Assembly (NCBI RefSeq): GCF_004362245.1
Contig: NZ_SNWM01000006.1
Span: 186,001 to 250,000, forward strand
DNA from: Pedobacter duraquae
GTDB lineage: Bacteria > Bacteroidota > Bacteroidia > Sphingobacteriales > Sphingobacteriaceae
DNA length: 64,000 nt
Reading direction: 5' to 3'
Below the pieces are notes generated by a model. It was not told the origin of the DNA and ran no database searches. It saw nothing but the letters and a program-made list of their open reading frames with translations. How positions within the stretch are numbered: the stretch's first letter is position 1; every line of letters starts with the position of its first letter. Shown here one piece after another: positions 27,297 to 35,441 of this stretch. Made by a program: the position numbers and the translations under genes.

Positions 27297-29090
27297 ATGT
27301 TTGGGAAAAAAGCAGCAATAGGATTAGTAGTATTACTAGCATTGGGTATGACAGCAAAATCAGAAGTAAAGATAGGTTTCGAAGTGAGTTTCACTGAGCC
27401 TCAGGCACACTATGCCGAAGTAGAGATGAATATCGCGGGGATCAGTAAGGATTTTATTGATGTTAAAATGCCTGTTTGGGCACCGGGATCCTACCTGATA
27501 AGAGAATTCTCTAAAGGTGTCGAAGGATTTAAAGCTACTAGTGCTGGTAAGGCACTTCGAGTGGAAAAGGTCCGTAAAAATATATGGCGCATTTACAGTG
27601 CTAAAGCTGCGCAGGTGAAAGTTAACTATAGGGTATATGCCTTCGAAATTTCTGTTCGGACGGCTTTCATCGATGCAAGTCATGCTTTTCTGTCATCTAC
27701 AGGCATTTTCATGTATCCAGACGGATATCTGAAGTCGCCAAGCACCGTCAAGGTAATTCCGTATAGTGGATGGACAAAAGTTTCTACAGGCCTTGAGCCG
27801 GTTTCAGGATCAGCATTCACCTACAGGGCTTCAGATTTTGATATTCTTTTTGATAGCCCTATAGAAGTAGGGACGCAGGATGTGTTTGATTTTATGGCTT
27901 CTGGCGTAAAGCATGAAGTGGCTATGTATGGCGGCGGTAATTACGATAAAGAAAAGCTAAAAGTGGATATGGCAAAGGTTATCGAGCAGGAAACTGCAAT
28001 GTATGGCGAAAATCCAAATAAACATTATACGTTCATCGTACATAATTATGCTACCGGGGGTGGTGGTTTGGAGCACCTCAACTCTACTGTGCTTGGCGCC
28101 TCACGCAATCAATATACGACGGAAAGGGGCTACAATGGTTTCCTTGAACTTGTTGCACATGAATATCATCATTTGTGGAACGTAAAGCGCCTTAGACCGG
28201 TAGCCTTGGGGCCGTTCGATTACGATAACGAGAACTATACCGCTAACCTCTGGATAGCCGAAGGATTTACTGCGTACTATGAAAATAAATTCATGTTGAG
28301 AGCTGGCTTCATCAACTCGGATAATTTTGTAACCCGCATGGGTGATGCTGTCGCCGGTGTAGAAAATACAATCGGTGCAAAAGTACAGTCTGCTTCGGCA
28401 GCGAGCTACGATGCCTGGATCAAACAATACAGGCCAAATGAAAACTCTGGGAATACCTCAGTTTCGTATTATACCAAGGGTGAGGTAATTGGTTTGCTCA
28501 TGGATCTTGAGATTGCTCATGCCACAAAAGGGACGAAAAGCTTGGATGATGTCATGAAAGCGATGTACCTGCAATGTAAAACTCTAAAAAGGGGCTATAC
28601 CGATGCCGAGTTTAAAGCAATGGTAGAAAAGATTAGTGGGATCAGCTTCGCTACTTTTTATGAGAAATATGTGAATGGTGTTCAGCCTGCGGATTATACA
28701 ACTTATCTTGGTTATGCTGGTGTACAGGTTAACAATGCAAACGCTGGTAAAAGCATTCCATATCTTGGAGTTGCATCCAAAAAAACCGAGGGCAAGATCA
28801 TGATTACGTCGGTAGCCCGCAACAGTGCAGCCTGGGTTGATGGGATCAATGTAAATGACGAGATTATCAGTATCAACGACGTGCCGGTAGAAGCTGCAAT
28901 CGAGAGAATGCCTGTAATTACAGGAAGTAAAGTCGGCGATGTGCTCAAGGTAACTTTGAAACGTGATGGCACAACAAGGGATTTTAAAGTTACATTGAAA
29001 GCTAGTCCAAACATTAAGTTGGTTTCACAAATCGATCCTAACGCCACTGACGCTCAAAAAGCAGTGCTGAAAAGGTGGATGGGAATCTAA
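27297..29090 (+). CDS. M61 family metallopeptidase (glycyl-aminopeptidase-like) with PDZ domain
   Basis: A 597-residue secreted zinc peptidase with a signal peptide (AIGLVVLLALGMTAKS). An N-terminal beta domain (about 25-170) leads to the catalytic domain with GGGLEHLNST (about residue 260) and the zinc motif HEYHHLWNVKRLRP (HExxH about residue 288). The third ligand region is WIAEGFTAYYENK. A C-terminal PDZ domain spans about 485-580 (YLGVASKKTEGKIMITSVARNSAA, IISINDVPVE). M61 enzymes release N-terminal Gly or Ala from peptides; a role in periplasmic peptide breakdown is inferred. The gene is monocistronic, with its own -7 element and a strong terminator downstream. Confidence 0.93.
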   Translation: MFGKKAAIGLVVLLALGMTAKSEVKIGFEVSFTEPQAHYAEVEMNIAGISKDFIDVKMPVWAPGSYLIREFSKGVEGFKATSAGKALRVEKVRKNIWRIYSAKAAQVKVNYRVYAFEISVRTAFIDASHAFLSSTGIFMYPDGYLKSPSTVKVIPYSGWTKVSTGLEPVSGSAFTYRASDFDILFDSPIEVGTQDVFDFMASGVKHEVAMYGGGNYDKEKLKVDMAKVIEQETAMYGENPNKHYTFIVHNYATGGGGLEHLNSTVLGASRNQYTTERGYNGFLELVAHEYHHLWNVKRLRPVALGPFDYDNENYTANLWIAEGFTAYYENKFMLRAGFINSDNFVTRMGDAVAGVENTIGAKVQSASAASYDAWIKQYRPNENSGNTSVSYYTKGEVIGLLMDLEIAHATKGTKSLDDVMKAMYLQCKTLKRGYTDAEFKAMVEKISGISFATFYEKYVNGVQPADYTTYLGYAGVQVNNANAGKSIPYLGVASKKTEGKIMITSVARNSAAWVDGINVNDEIISINDVPVEAAIERMPVITGSKVGDVLKVTLKRDGTTRDFKVTLKASPNIKLVSQIDPNATDAQKAVLKRWMGI

Positions 29091-29106
29091 TATCCAGTAT
29101 AAAAAT

Positions 29107-29138
29107 AAAGCCTGGTTTCGTGAGAAGCCAGGCTTTTG
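29107..29138. terminator. Rho-independent terminator, bidirectional
   Basis: A 9-bp stem AAAGCCTGG/CCAGGCTTT with a 12-nt loop is followed by a short T run. It lies between the convergent M61 and beta-barrel genes and has A-tract/T-tract symmetry, so it can serve both. Confidence 0.85.
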
Positions 29139-29155
29139 TTGTATAAAACTTTTTT

Positions 29156-29638
29156 TTAAAATGTAAATCTCAAGGAAAGACCTAGTCCGGCACTGTCAAA
29201 GTATGTTTCTGGAGTAAGGCCGATTGCCGGTTTCCAGTCAAGTGACAAGTTGATGGGCGCATCAGCGAATTTGTAGTCAAGACCTAGAACACCATCAACA
29301 GATAGGTAAGCATCTGTTGAGTTATCATATTTCCATTTTCTTGTTCCTACGGATGCCCCAGCACCATAGTACCATAGTAAGCCTGGTGCACCTTCAATCT
29401 TATTATTCACTTCGTATAATCCGGAAATCCTGAAATAAGAAAAACCATTGTTAGATCTGAAGTTGGCAATGAGGTCCAGCATCTTGTTGCCGCCAAGCGT
29501 AGTTTTAAAGGTTACGCCATTAGCGGTTCCAAATCTTCCTCCAATTGCGTTACGGTAGTCTTGTGCAGTAGCGGTGTTACGGATCGCAAAACTCGCGATC
29601 ACTGTTAAGCAGATAATTGTAAATAATTTCTTCATCAT
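29156..29638 (-). CDS. Small outer-membrane beta-barrel protein, unknown function
   Basis: A 160-residue protein with a cleavable signal peptide (FTIICLTVIASFAIRNTATAQ, cut before DYRNAIG). The mature part is made of alternating aromatic/polar strands (NAIGGRFGTANGVTFKTTLG, YYGAGASVGTRKWKY, AGLGLSLRFTF) ending in Phe, the signature of an eight-stranded outer-membrane barrel assembled by BamA. Similar small porin-like or OmpX/Ail-like proteins are abundant in Bacteroidota. No ligand or pathway can be read. It is convergent with the M61 gene across a shared terminator, and start codons at 29638 and 29635 are both possible. Confidence 0.75.
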   Translation of the reverse strand: MMKKLFTIICLTVIASFAIRNTATAQDYRNAIGGRFGTANGVTFKTTLGGNKMLDLIANFRSNNGFSYFRISGLYEVNNKIEGAPGLLWYYGAGASVGTRKWKYDNSTDAYLSVDGVLGLDYKFADAPINLSLDWKPAIGLTPETYFDSAGLGLSLRFTF

Positions 29639-29808
29639 GTATGTTTTTAGTAAAACTTTCCGAAAACAATTATTATGCCGTCATGCAAATTCCGTTAAAT
29701 TTTATATTCGTTTTCTTTGTTTATCTACAATAAACAACCGATTGTCAAATTTGTAAGCGGGAAAACAGACCGAAATCAAATTTGGTTTTATTAGAGAATT
29801 TTATTTGT

Positions 29809-29816
29809 TAGATTTG
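29809..29816 (+). promoter_or_regulatory. -7 element of the acyl-CoA ligase gene
   Basis: TAGATTTG matches TAnnTTTG exactly. The nearest upstream TTTG (29781-29784) is 24 bases away, longer than usual, so the -33 part is doubtful. The leader would be about 35 nt. Confidence 0.4.
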
Positions 29817-29854
29817 GGAAACAGCACACAACCAAATATTAAATAGCTTATTTT

Positions 29855-31627
29855 ATGGGTACAGTAATAACCAGAGTATTCGACATCCTTGCGTATAATT
29901 TAGAGAAGTTTCCGAAAGAAGAATTTGTTAGTGGTAAGATCAACGGAGAATGGAAAAAGTACAGTACCGCAAGTTTTTGTAAGACGGTTGATGATTTAAG
30001 TAAGGGTCTGATAAGCATCGGTGTAAAAAAAGAATCCAGAATTGCGGTGATGTCACATAATAGGCCGGAATGGAATATTTCCGATTTCGCCATTATGCAG
30101 ATAGGCGCTTATCAAATTCCTTTATATCCTACGCTTGCTGAACATGACATTAAGTTTATTCTTGAAAACGCAGAGGTGAGCGTAATCTTTGTTGCCGATG
30201 AGGAGATCTACAAAAAGGTTAATTCTGTTGCGAATGAAATAGAAAGTGAAATAAAAATATATAGTTTTAATCAGGTCTCTGGCGTCAGCCATTGGGGGGA
30301 ACTCATTGCTGAAGGACAAGAACAGACAACAATAGCACTTGACACATATCGCGACGCAATAAAGCCTGATGATATTCTCACGTTAATTTATACGTCTGGT
30401 ACTACGGGTACGCCGAAAGGTGTAATGCTGACGCATGATAATTTGGTAAAGAACTTCGAAAATTCGGCAGTGATCTTTCCTGCGGGTGTAAAGAAAGTGT
30501 TAAGCTTCCTTCCACTTTCGCACATCTTTGAACGCATGATCGTTTATCTTTATCTCTACACAGATGCAGCGGTTTATTACGCAGAGAGTATGGATACCAT
30601 TGTGGCTGATATACAGTTTGTAAAACCTAATGGATTTTCTACTGTTCCCCGCCTATTGGAGAAGGTCTACGAAAAGATTATGGAGAAGGGCAAGGAACTA
30701 ACAGGTATTAAAAAAGGACTTTTCTTCTGGGCAGTTGGTGTGGGAGAAAAATTCGAAATAGAATCAGGATGGTTTTATAAACTTAAACTGGGTATTGCGC
30801 GTAAACTGATCTTTTCAAAATGGCAACAGGCACTGGGTGGTGAGATCATTGTTATCGTTTCGGGAGGAGCTGCTTTAAATCCAAGGTTGGCACGTATTTT
30901 TTGGGCAGCAGACATGCCGGTATTCGAAGGTTACGGACTTACAGAAACCAGTCCTGTAATTACTGTTAATCACTTTGATAACACAATGTTCGGAACGGTA
31001 GGCCCTGTGATCAAAGGGGTGGAAGTGAAAATTGCGGAGGATGGAGAAGTGCTGGCCCGTGGCCATAATATTATGAAGGGGTATTACAACCGACCGGATC
31101 TGACTGCCGAAACAGTTGATGCCGAGGGTTGGTTCCACACTGGTGATATTGGCGAACTTATTGATGGTAAGTTCCTTAAAATTACAGACCGTAAAAAAGA
31201 AATATTTAAGACCGCTGGTGGTAAGTATGTGGCACCGCAGATGATTGAAAATAAATTCAAAGAGACTGTATTGGTAGAGCAGGTAATGGTATTGGGTGAG
31301 AACCGGAAATTCCCCTCAGCGCTTATTGTTCCCAATTTTAATGCATTGAAAGGGTGGGCTGCAAAAAAGGGAATCACCTACACTACTAATGAGGAGATGG
31401 TTAAAAATGAGCAGGTTATTGCGAAGTTTAATGAAATCGTAGAATATACCGGCAAAGATTTTGGTAAATGGGAGCAAGTAAAAAGGATCTGTTTATTGCC
31501 AAAGGAATGGAGCATCGCTGGAGGCGAGCTAACGCCTAAACTCAGTCTGAAAAGAAAAATCATTCTGGAGAAAAATAAAGACATCATAGAAAAAATGTAT
31601 AAGGATGCTGAGAACTTCAAAGCGTAG
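29855..31627 (+). CDS. Long-chain fatty acid-CoA ligase (AMP-binding)
   Basis: A 590-residue enzyme that activates long-chain fatty acids to acyl-CoA via an acyl-adenylate, feeding beta-oxidation or lipid synthesis. All adenylate-forming core motifs are present: LIYTSGTTGTPKGVMLTHDN (P-loop, about residue 177), LPLSHIFERM, FEGYGLTETSPVITVNH, GWFHTGDIGELIDG and the hinge DRKKEIFKTAGGKYVAPQ. Length and the FERM-type motif fit the bacterial FadD15/long-chain group. It overlaps the gamma-glutamyltransferase gene by 23 nt in another frame, so the two are co-translated. The beta-oxidation operon lies 3.4 kb downstream. Confidence 0.93.
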   Translation: MGTVITRVFDILAYNLEKFPKEEFVSGKINGEWKKYSTASFCKTVDDLSKGLISIGVKKESRIAVMSHNRPEWNISDFAIMQIGAYQIPLYPTLAEHDIKFILENAEVSVIFVADEEIYKKVNSVANEIESEIKIYSFNQVSGVSHWGELIAEGQEQTTIALDTYRDAIKPDDILTLIYTSGTTGTPKGVMLTHDNLVKNFENSAVIFPAGVKKVLSFLPLSHIFERMIVYLYLYTDAAVYYAESMDTIVADIQFVKPNGFSTVPRLLEKVYEKIMEKGKELTGIKKGLFFWAVGVGEKFEIESGWFYKLKLGIARKLIFSKWQQALGGEIIVIVSGGAALNPRLARIFWAADMPVFEGYGLTETSPVITVNHFDNTMFGTVGPVIKGVEVKIAEDGEVLARGHNIMKGYYNRPDLTAETVDAEGWFHTGDIGELIDGKFLKITDRKKEIFKTAGGKYVAPQMIENKFKETVLVEQVMVLGENRKFPSALIVPNFNALKGWAAKKGITYTTNEEMVKNEQVIAKFNEIVEYTGKDFGKWEQVKRICLLPKEWSIAGGELTPKLSLKRKIILEKNKDIIEKMYKDAENFKA

Positions 31628-33320
31628 AAATGCCGCATATTATTCGGGATTATTTTCGGTAGCCCTCTTGTTTGCTGCATGTGCCGGTGGACAGCTCGGT
31701 ATTCGGAACAGTATGGAATATCGGAATGGGATGGTTGTTTCTGCAAAACAGCAGGCTTCGCAGGTCGGTATTGACATTCTGAAAAAGGGTGGAAATGCTG
31801 TGGATGCTGCAGTGGCTGTGCAGTTTGCTTTGGCCGTTGTGTATCCCAATGCGGGTAACATCGGTGGTGGAGGATTTATGGTTTTTCGTAGCGCGGCAGG
31901 TGAATCGAATACGCTCGATTTTCGGGAGAAAGCTCCATCTGCTGCCTCCCGGGATATGTATCTGGATAGTACGGGGAACCCAATTTCTGCAAAGAGTCTG
32001 AATGGTAGCCTGGCGTCAGGGGTGCCTGGGACGGTTGCTGGAATGGCTGCCGCGCATAAAAAATATGGTAAGCTGAAATGGGCCGACCTTGTTGAGCCTG
32101 CAATTGCGCTAGCCAACCAAGGCTTTTCGCTGAGTGAAAAGCAGGCTGCTGAATTAAACGGTCAGCATAATAACTTTACGAAATTAAATCCTCTTGGTAC
32201 AGCCTTGCTGAAGTCAGGCAAATGGCTTCCAGGAGATAAGCTTATCCAGCATGAGCTGGCGAATACATTAACTCATATCAGGGATTATGGTAGAGCCGGC
32301 TTTTACGAAGGAGCGGTAGCAGATTCGATCGTTTCAGAGATGCAGCGCGATGGCGGCCTCATCACAAAGGCAGATTTAAAAAGCTATGAGGCTGTTTGGC
32401 GGAAACCGGTAACAGCTAAGTATAAGGACTATAAGGTGATCACTATGCCGCCCCCTTCAAGCGGAGGCATTGCGCTGGTGCAACTTTTAAAAAGTGTGGA
32501 GAGTTATCCTTTGCACCGCTGGGGCATTAATTCTGATTCTACGGTTCAACTGATTGTCGAGGCAGAGCGAAGGGCTTATGCTGATCGGGCAAAGTTTCTC
32601 GGAGATCCTGATTTTATTCATGTTCCTGCCGCTCAACTTATGGATAATTTATACATAAAAGAGCGTATGAATAGTTTTGACTGGGAAAAGGCAACGCCAA
32701 GCGCAATGATTGATGCGGGTGAAATTGCCCCGGCAGAACATGAAGAAACAACACACTATTCTATTGTAGATAGAGATGGTAACGCGGTTTCTATAACTAC
32801 GACATTGAATGGTAGTTATGGTGCAGGTGTAGTCGTTAAAGGAGCCGGTTTTCTGCTGAATAATGAAATGGACGACTTCTCTGTAAAGCCAGGTTCACCA
32901 AATATGTACGGCCTGGTAGGTGGTGAAGCAAACGCAATCGCCCCCGGTAAGCGGATGTTAAGCTCAATGACTCCAACTATCCTTGAAAAAGAAGGGCAAC
33001 TATTCATGGTTGTGGGGACTCCAGGAGGGTCTACAATCATTACGTCGGTATTTCAGACCATACTCAATGTGGTCGAATTTGATAAAAGCATGCAGGCTGC
33101 TGTGAACGCAAAGAAATTCCACCATCAGTGGTTGCCTGACAATATTCAAATGGAAACTGATGCACTAGATAGCCTAACGCAGGTCAGGCTAAAAGCGAAG
33201 GGCTATATCATCATGGAACGCGGCTCAATCGGTCGGGTAGATGCAATCCTGAAAACCAAATGGGGTTACTACCAGGGTGGTGCCGATCCACGTGGCGATG
33301 ATACTGCGATTGGCTGGTAA
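31605..33320 (+). CDS. ggt: Gamma-glutamyltransferase (self-processing Ntn hydrolase)
   Basis: A 571-residue periplasmic enzyme that cleaves gamma-glutamyl bonds such as those of glutathione and transfers the glutamyl group. The N-terminal hydrophobic segment ends in LLFAACAGG, a weak lipobox, so it may be a lipoprotein. The large-subunit motifs AVDAAVAVQFALAVVYPNAG and GGGGFMVF, and MPPPSSGGIAL, are clear. Autocleavage is expected before the first Thr of TTHYSIVDRDGNAVS (about residue 382), which becomes the nucleophile. The oxyanion/lid region includes LLNNEMDDFSVKPG and GKRMLSSMTPT. The start lies inside the acyl-CoA ligase gene, after a GG-containing purine stretch. Length fits the family. 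Confidence 0.93.
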   Translation: MLRTSKRRNAAYYSGLFSVALLFAACAGGQLGIRNSMEYRNGMVVSAKQQASQVGIDILKKGGNAVDAAVAVQFALAVVYPNAGNIGGGGFMVFRSAAGESNTLDFREKAPSAASRDMYLDSTGNPISAKSLNGSLASGVPGTVAGMAAAHKKYGKLKWADLVEPAIALANQGFSLSEKQAAELNGQHNNFTKLNPLGTALLKSGKWLPGDKLIQHELANTLTHIRDYGRAGFYEGAVADSIVSEMQRDGGLITKADLKSYEAVWRKPVTAKYKDYKVITMPPPSSGGIALVQLLKSVESYPLHRWGINSDSTVQLIVEAERRAYADRAKFLGDPDFIHVPAAQLMDNLYIKERMNSFDWEKATPSAMIDAGEIAPAEHEETTHYSIVDRDGNAVSITTTLNGSYGAGVVVKGAGFLLNNEMDDFSVKPGSPNMYGLVGGEANAIAPGKRMLSSMTPTILEKEGQLFMVVGTPGGSTIITSVFQTILNVVEFDKSMQAAVNAKKFHHQWLPDNIQMETDALDSLTQVRLKAKGYIIMERGSIGRVDAILKTKWGYYQGGADPRGDDTAIGW

Positions 33321-33483
33321 TTGTACTTTATTCTAAACAGATTTTTCCGGAATTTTTACTTTGTTTAATTTATTAGTCGGTTTAGAGGATGTTTATCAGA
33401 GCTTCCGACCTGATTCTGATATGGTATAGGTATTGTATATGTATCAGGAATCATACAAAGTAAAAACACTAAAATCTGATATT

Positions 33484-34809
33484 ATGAAAAGAATAGTATT
33501 AAAATGTCTGCCGGTAGCGGTTGCAGCTTTATTCTCTGGAATAGCAGCACAGGCGCAGGAAACTGCAACAAGTCCATCGATGCAGTTCAGCACTTGGTCT
33601 ATCGGTGTAAATGCAGGTGTACTAACACCTATTGCCCCTTTTGGTGGCAGAAATGACTTTTCTAACTGGAAGTCAGATTTAGGTTATGGCTTATATATCA
33701 AAAAGCAGTTCACCAACTATTTCTCTCTGCGCTTAGACGGAGTAAGGGGTAAGGTTAAAGGTGATAACTCTGAAGCTTTTGACAGCGGATTTACGCCAAC
33801 TGGTGTAAGTGCATTTAAAACAGATTTGTCTTATTCGGGTAGTTTAAATGCTGTGGTGAATATGTTCAATATCGATATGTTTCAAAAAGAGAATGCACTA
33901 CAATTGTATGTGTCTGCTGGTGCTGGTTTGGCTGGTTATAAACCATCCACTACTACAGGTAGTGCGACTACCGAATTTGCAGGTGGTAAAACCATATCTG
34001 AACTTATCATTCCCGTAGGTTTAGGTGCAAAGTTTAAAATTGCAGAAAAAGTGAATTTCGATCTGGGCTGGACAGTAAATTTCGTTGATGGAGACAATTT
34101 CGATGGAACATACAGAAATAGCAACAACGATAAATATTCTTATGCTTATGCGGGGCTTGAATTTGCGTTGGGTAAAGGAAGGCAACTTGCATGGCACAAT
34201 CCGGTAGCTGCAACTTATGATGAGGCGCTTGCTGCTAAAAATGCGGCCAATGCATTGAAAAGCGATCTTGATGCACAGAAGGCAGAAAATGCAAGGTTAA
34301 GAAGCGACATGAATGACTTACTGAAAGATAGCGATGGTGATGGTGTGGCAGATAAATTGGATAAATGTCCGGATACACCATCAGGAACAGTTGTTGATGG
34401 TGCAGGATGTCCATTAAAAACACCAGCTCCAGTAGTTCAGGAAAAAATCATTATAACTGAAGCAGACAGAAAAGTAGTTGCTGACGCGATTAAAAATCTG
34501 GAGTTTGATTTTAACAAATCAACAATCCGTGCCAAGTCTTATCCTACGTTGAACCGTGTTGCTGAATTGCTGGTTGCTAAAAACTTCAGCTTGAAATTAG
34601 CAGGTCATACAGATAGCAAAGGAAGTGATTCATATAATCTTGGTTTATCTAAAGACAGAGCTGAGTCAATTAAAGCTTACCTGGTATCTCAAGGTGCTAA
34701 CGCGTCTAGAATTGAAGCTACAGGTTATGGAGAAACGCAGCCAATTGCCACAAACGCAACTGAGGCTGGGCGTCAGAAAAATAGAAGGGTAGAGTTTACG
34801 CTTTACTAG
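33484..34809 (+). CDS. OmpA family outer-membrane protein with thrombospondin type 3 repeat
   Basis: A 441-residue protein. ATG 33484 is preferred over the longer frame from 33433 because it opens directly into a signal peptide (VLKCLPVAVAALFSGIAAQAQ). The mature part is a beta-barrel (about 25-250), a short coiled segment (ALKSDLDAQKAENARLRSDM), a calcium-binding thrombospondin type 3 repeat (DSDGDGVADKLDKCPDTPSG) and an OmpA peptidoglycan-binding domain (about 335-441: LAGHTDSKGSDSYNLGLSKD, with the Asp and Arg ligands). This is the usual abundant structural porin-like OmpA of Bacteroidota, anchoring the outer membrane to peptidoglycan. Monocistronic, with a strong terminator. Confidence 0.93.
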   Translation: MKRIVLKCLPVAVAALFSGIAAQAQETATSPSMQFSTWSIGVNAGVLTPIAPFGGRNDFSNWKSDLGYGLYIKKQFTNYFSLRLDGVRGKVKGDNSEAFDSGFTPTGVSAFKTDLSYSGSLNAVVNMFNIDMFQKENALQLYVSAGAGLAGYKPSTTTGSATTEFAGGKTISELIIPVGLGAKFKIAEKVNFDLGWTVNFVDGDNFDGTYRNSNNDKYSYAYAGLEFALGKGRQLAWHNPVAATYDEALAAKNAANALKSDLDAQKAENARLRSDMNDLLKDSDGDGVADKLDKCPDTPSGTVVDGAGCPLKTPAPVVQEKIIITEADRKVVADAIKNLEFDFNKSTIRAKSYPTLNRVAELLVAKNFSLKLAGHTDSKGSDSYNLGLSKDRAESIKAYLVSQGANASRIEATGYGETQPIATNATEAGRQKNRRVEFTLY

Positions 34810-34828
34810 ATTTCTTGATCTTATTTTT

Positions 34829-34859
34829 CAAAGGCCGTATCAATGATACGGCCTTTTTT
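34829..34859 (+). terminator. Rho-independent terminator after the OmpA gene
   Basis: An 11-bp stem AAAGGCCGTAT/ATACGGCCTTT with loop CAATG is followed by a T run. It closes the ompA transcript 20 bp after the stop. Confidence 0.9.
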
Positions 34860-34931
34860 GGTTTTGGCAGGTACAATTTGTGGCTACTGGAATTTTGCGG
34901 TTTTTGGCCTTTAAAAAATTAAAATTTCGAC

Positions 34932-34962
34932 TTGTATTACAAACTTTAATTCTTTAGCTTTG
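34932..34962 (+). promoter_or_regulatory. Promoter of the marR-fadNAE operon
   Basis: TTG at 34932-34934, exactly 20 bases, then TAGCTTTG at 34955-34962, a full match to the Bacteroidota consensus. The start of transcription would fall near 34966-34969, inside the dyad noted separately, giving a leader of about 15 nt. Confidence 0.75.
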
Positions 34963-34978
34963 TTATGCAAGCATAGCA
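34961..34978. promoter_or_regulatory. 18-bp dyad over the transcription start, candidate MarR operator
   Basis: TGTTATGCAAGCATAGCA is a near-perfect inverted repeat (TGnTATGC-AA-GCATAnCA). It overlaps the end of the -7 element and the expected +1 of the promoter for a MarR gene that starts 4 bp later. MarR dimers bind such 16-20 bp dyads and repress by blocking polymerase, so autorepression released by an acyl-CoA or fatty acid is a reasonable inference. Confidence 0.6.
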
Positions 34979-34982
34979 TTTG

Positions 34983-35441
34983 ATGAAACAACAGGAAACA
35001 GTAGATTATTTTTTAAAGGTCGTTTGGCAGAATGTTTCAAATGCCTATAATCAGATAGCCTCTGGTTTTGGTATTACCCAAGCCATTGGTTATATGTTGA
35101 TTAATATCGAGAAGGAGGGCACAGCAGTATCGAAGCTTGCAGGTTTGCTCGGTGTTAAGGCAACCAGCCTGTCGCGCATGCTGAACAATATGGAGCAACT
35201 AGGCTTGATCTACAGGGAAACGGCGGTTGGTGATAAACGCTCTGTGAAAGTTTACCTTACAGATTTCGGTCGTGAAAAAAGGCACCTCGCCAGGGAAGTG
35301 GTGATCAACTTCAATGATTATCTGAATAAAGAACTGACGACGCAGGAAAAAAACAATCTGATTGCCACATTACAAAAATTGAATAAACTCACATTAGCAT
35401 ATACAAGCACTATAGAAAATGATGAACAAAAAAATAAATAA
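34983..35441 (+). CDS. MarR family transcriptional regulator of the beta-oxidation operon
   Basis: A 152-residue winged-helix regulator. ATG 34983 is used; the frame can extend one codon to a TTG at 34980. The winged helix is clear: TAVSKLAGLLGVKATSLSRMLNNMEQLGLI (HTH and recognition helix), then the wing YRETAVGDKRSVKVYLTDFG with the MarR-typical D-R pair. Flanking N- and C-terminal helices form the dimer interface. It is the first gene of the operon, overlapping fadN by 23 nt, and sits behind a dyad that covers the transcription start. It therefore probably represses itself and fadNAE until a fatty-acid-derived ligand binds. The ligand is not known from sequence. Confidence 0.9.
   Translation: MKQQETVDYFLKVVWQNVSNAYNQIASGFGITQAIGYMLINIEKEGTAVSKLAGLLGVKATSLSRMLNNMEQLGLIYRETAVGDKRSVKVYLTDFGREKRHLAREVVINFNDYLNKELTTQEKNNLIATLQKLNKLTLAYTSTIENDEQKNK

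Noticed and set aside
31640..32116. 158-codon leftward frame opposite gamma-glutamyltransferase
   Set aside because: Shadow of a well-supported GGT gene with intact catalytic motifs.
22935..35441. Three gene overlaps that all measure 23 nt if the longest frames are used (TolC/RND, acyl-CoA ligase/GGT, MarR/fadN)
   Set aside because: Two depend on start choice (TolC begins better at 22948, and fadN may begin at 35422), so the common length is a coincidence.
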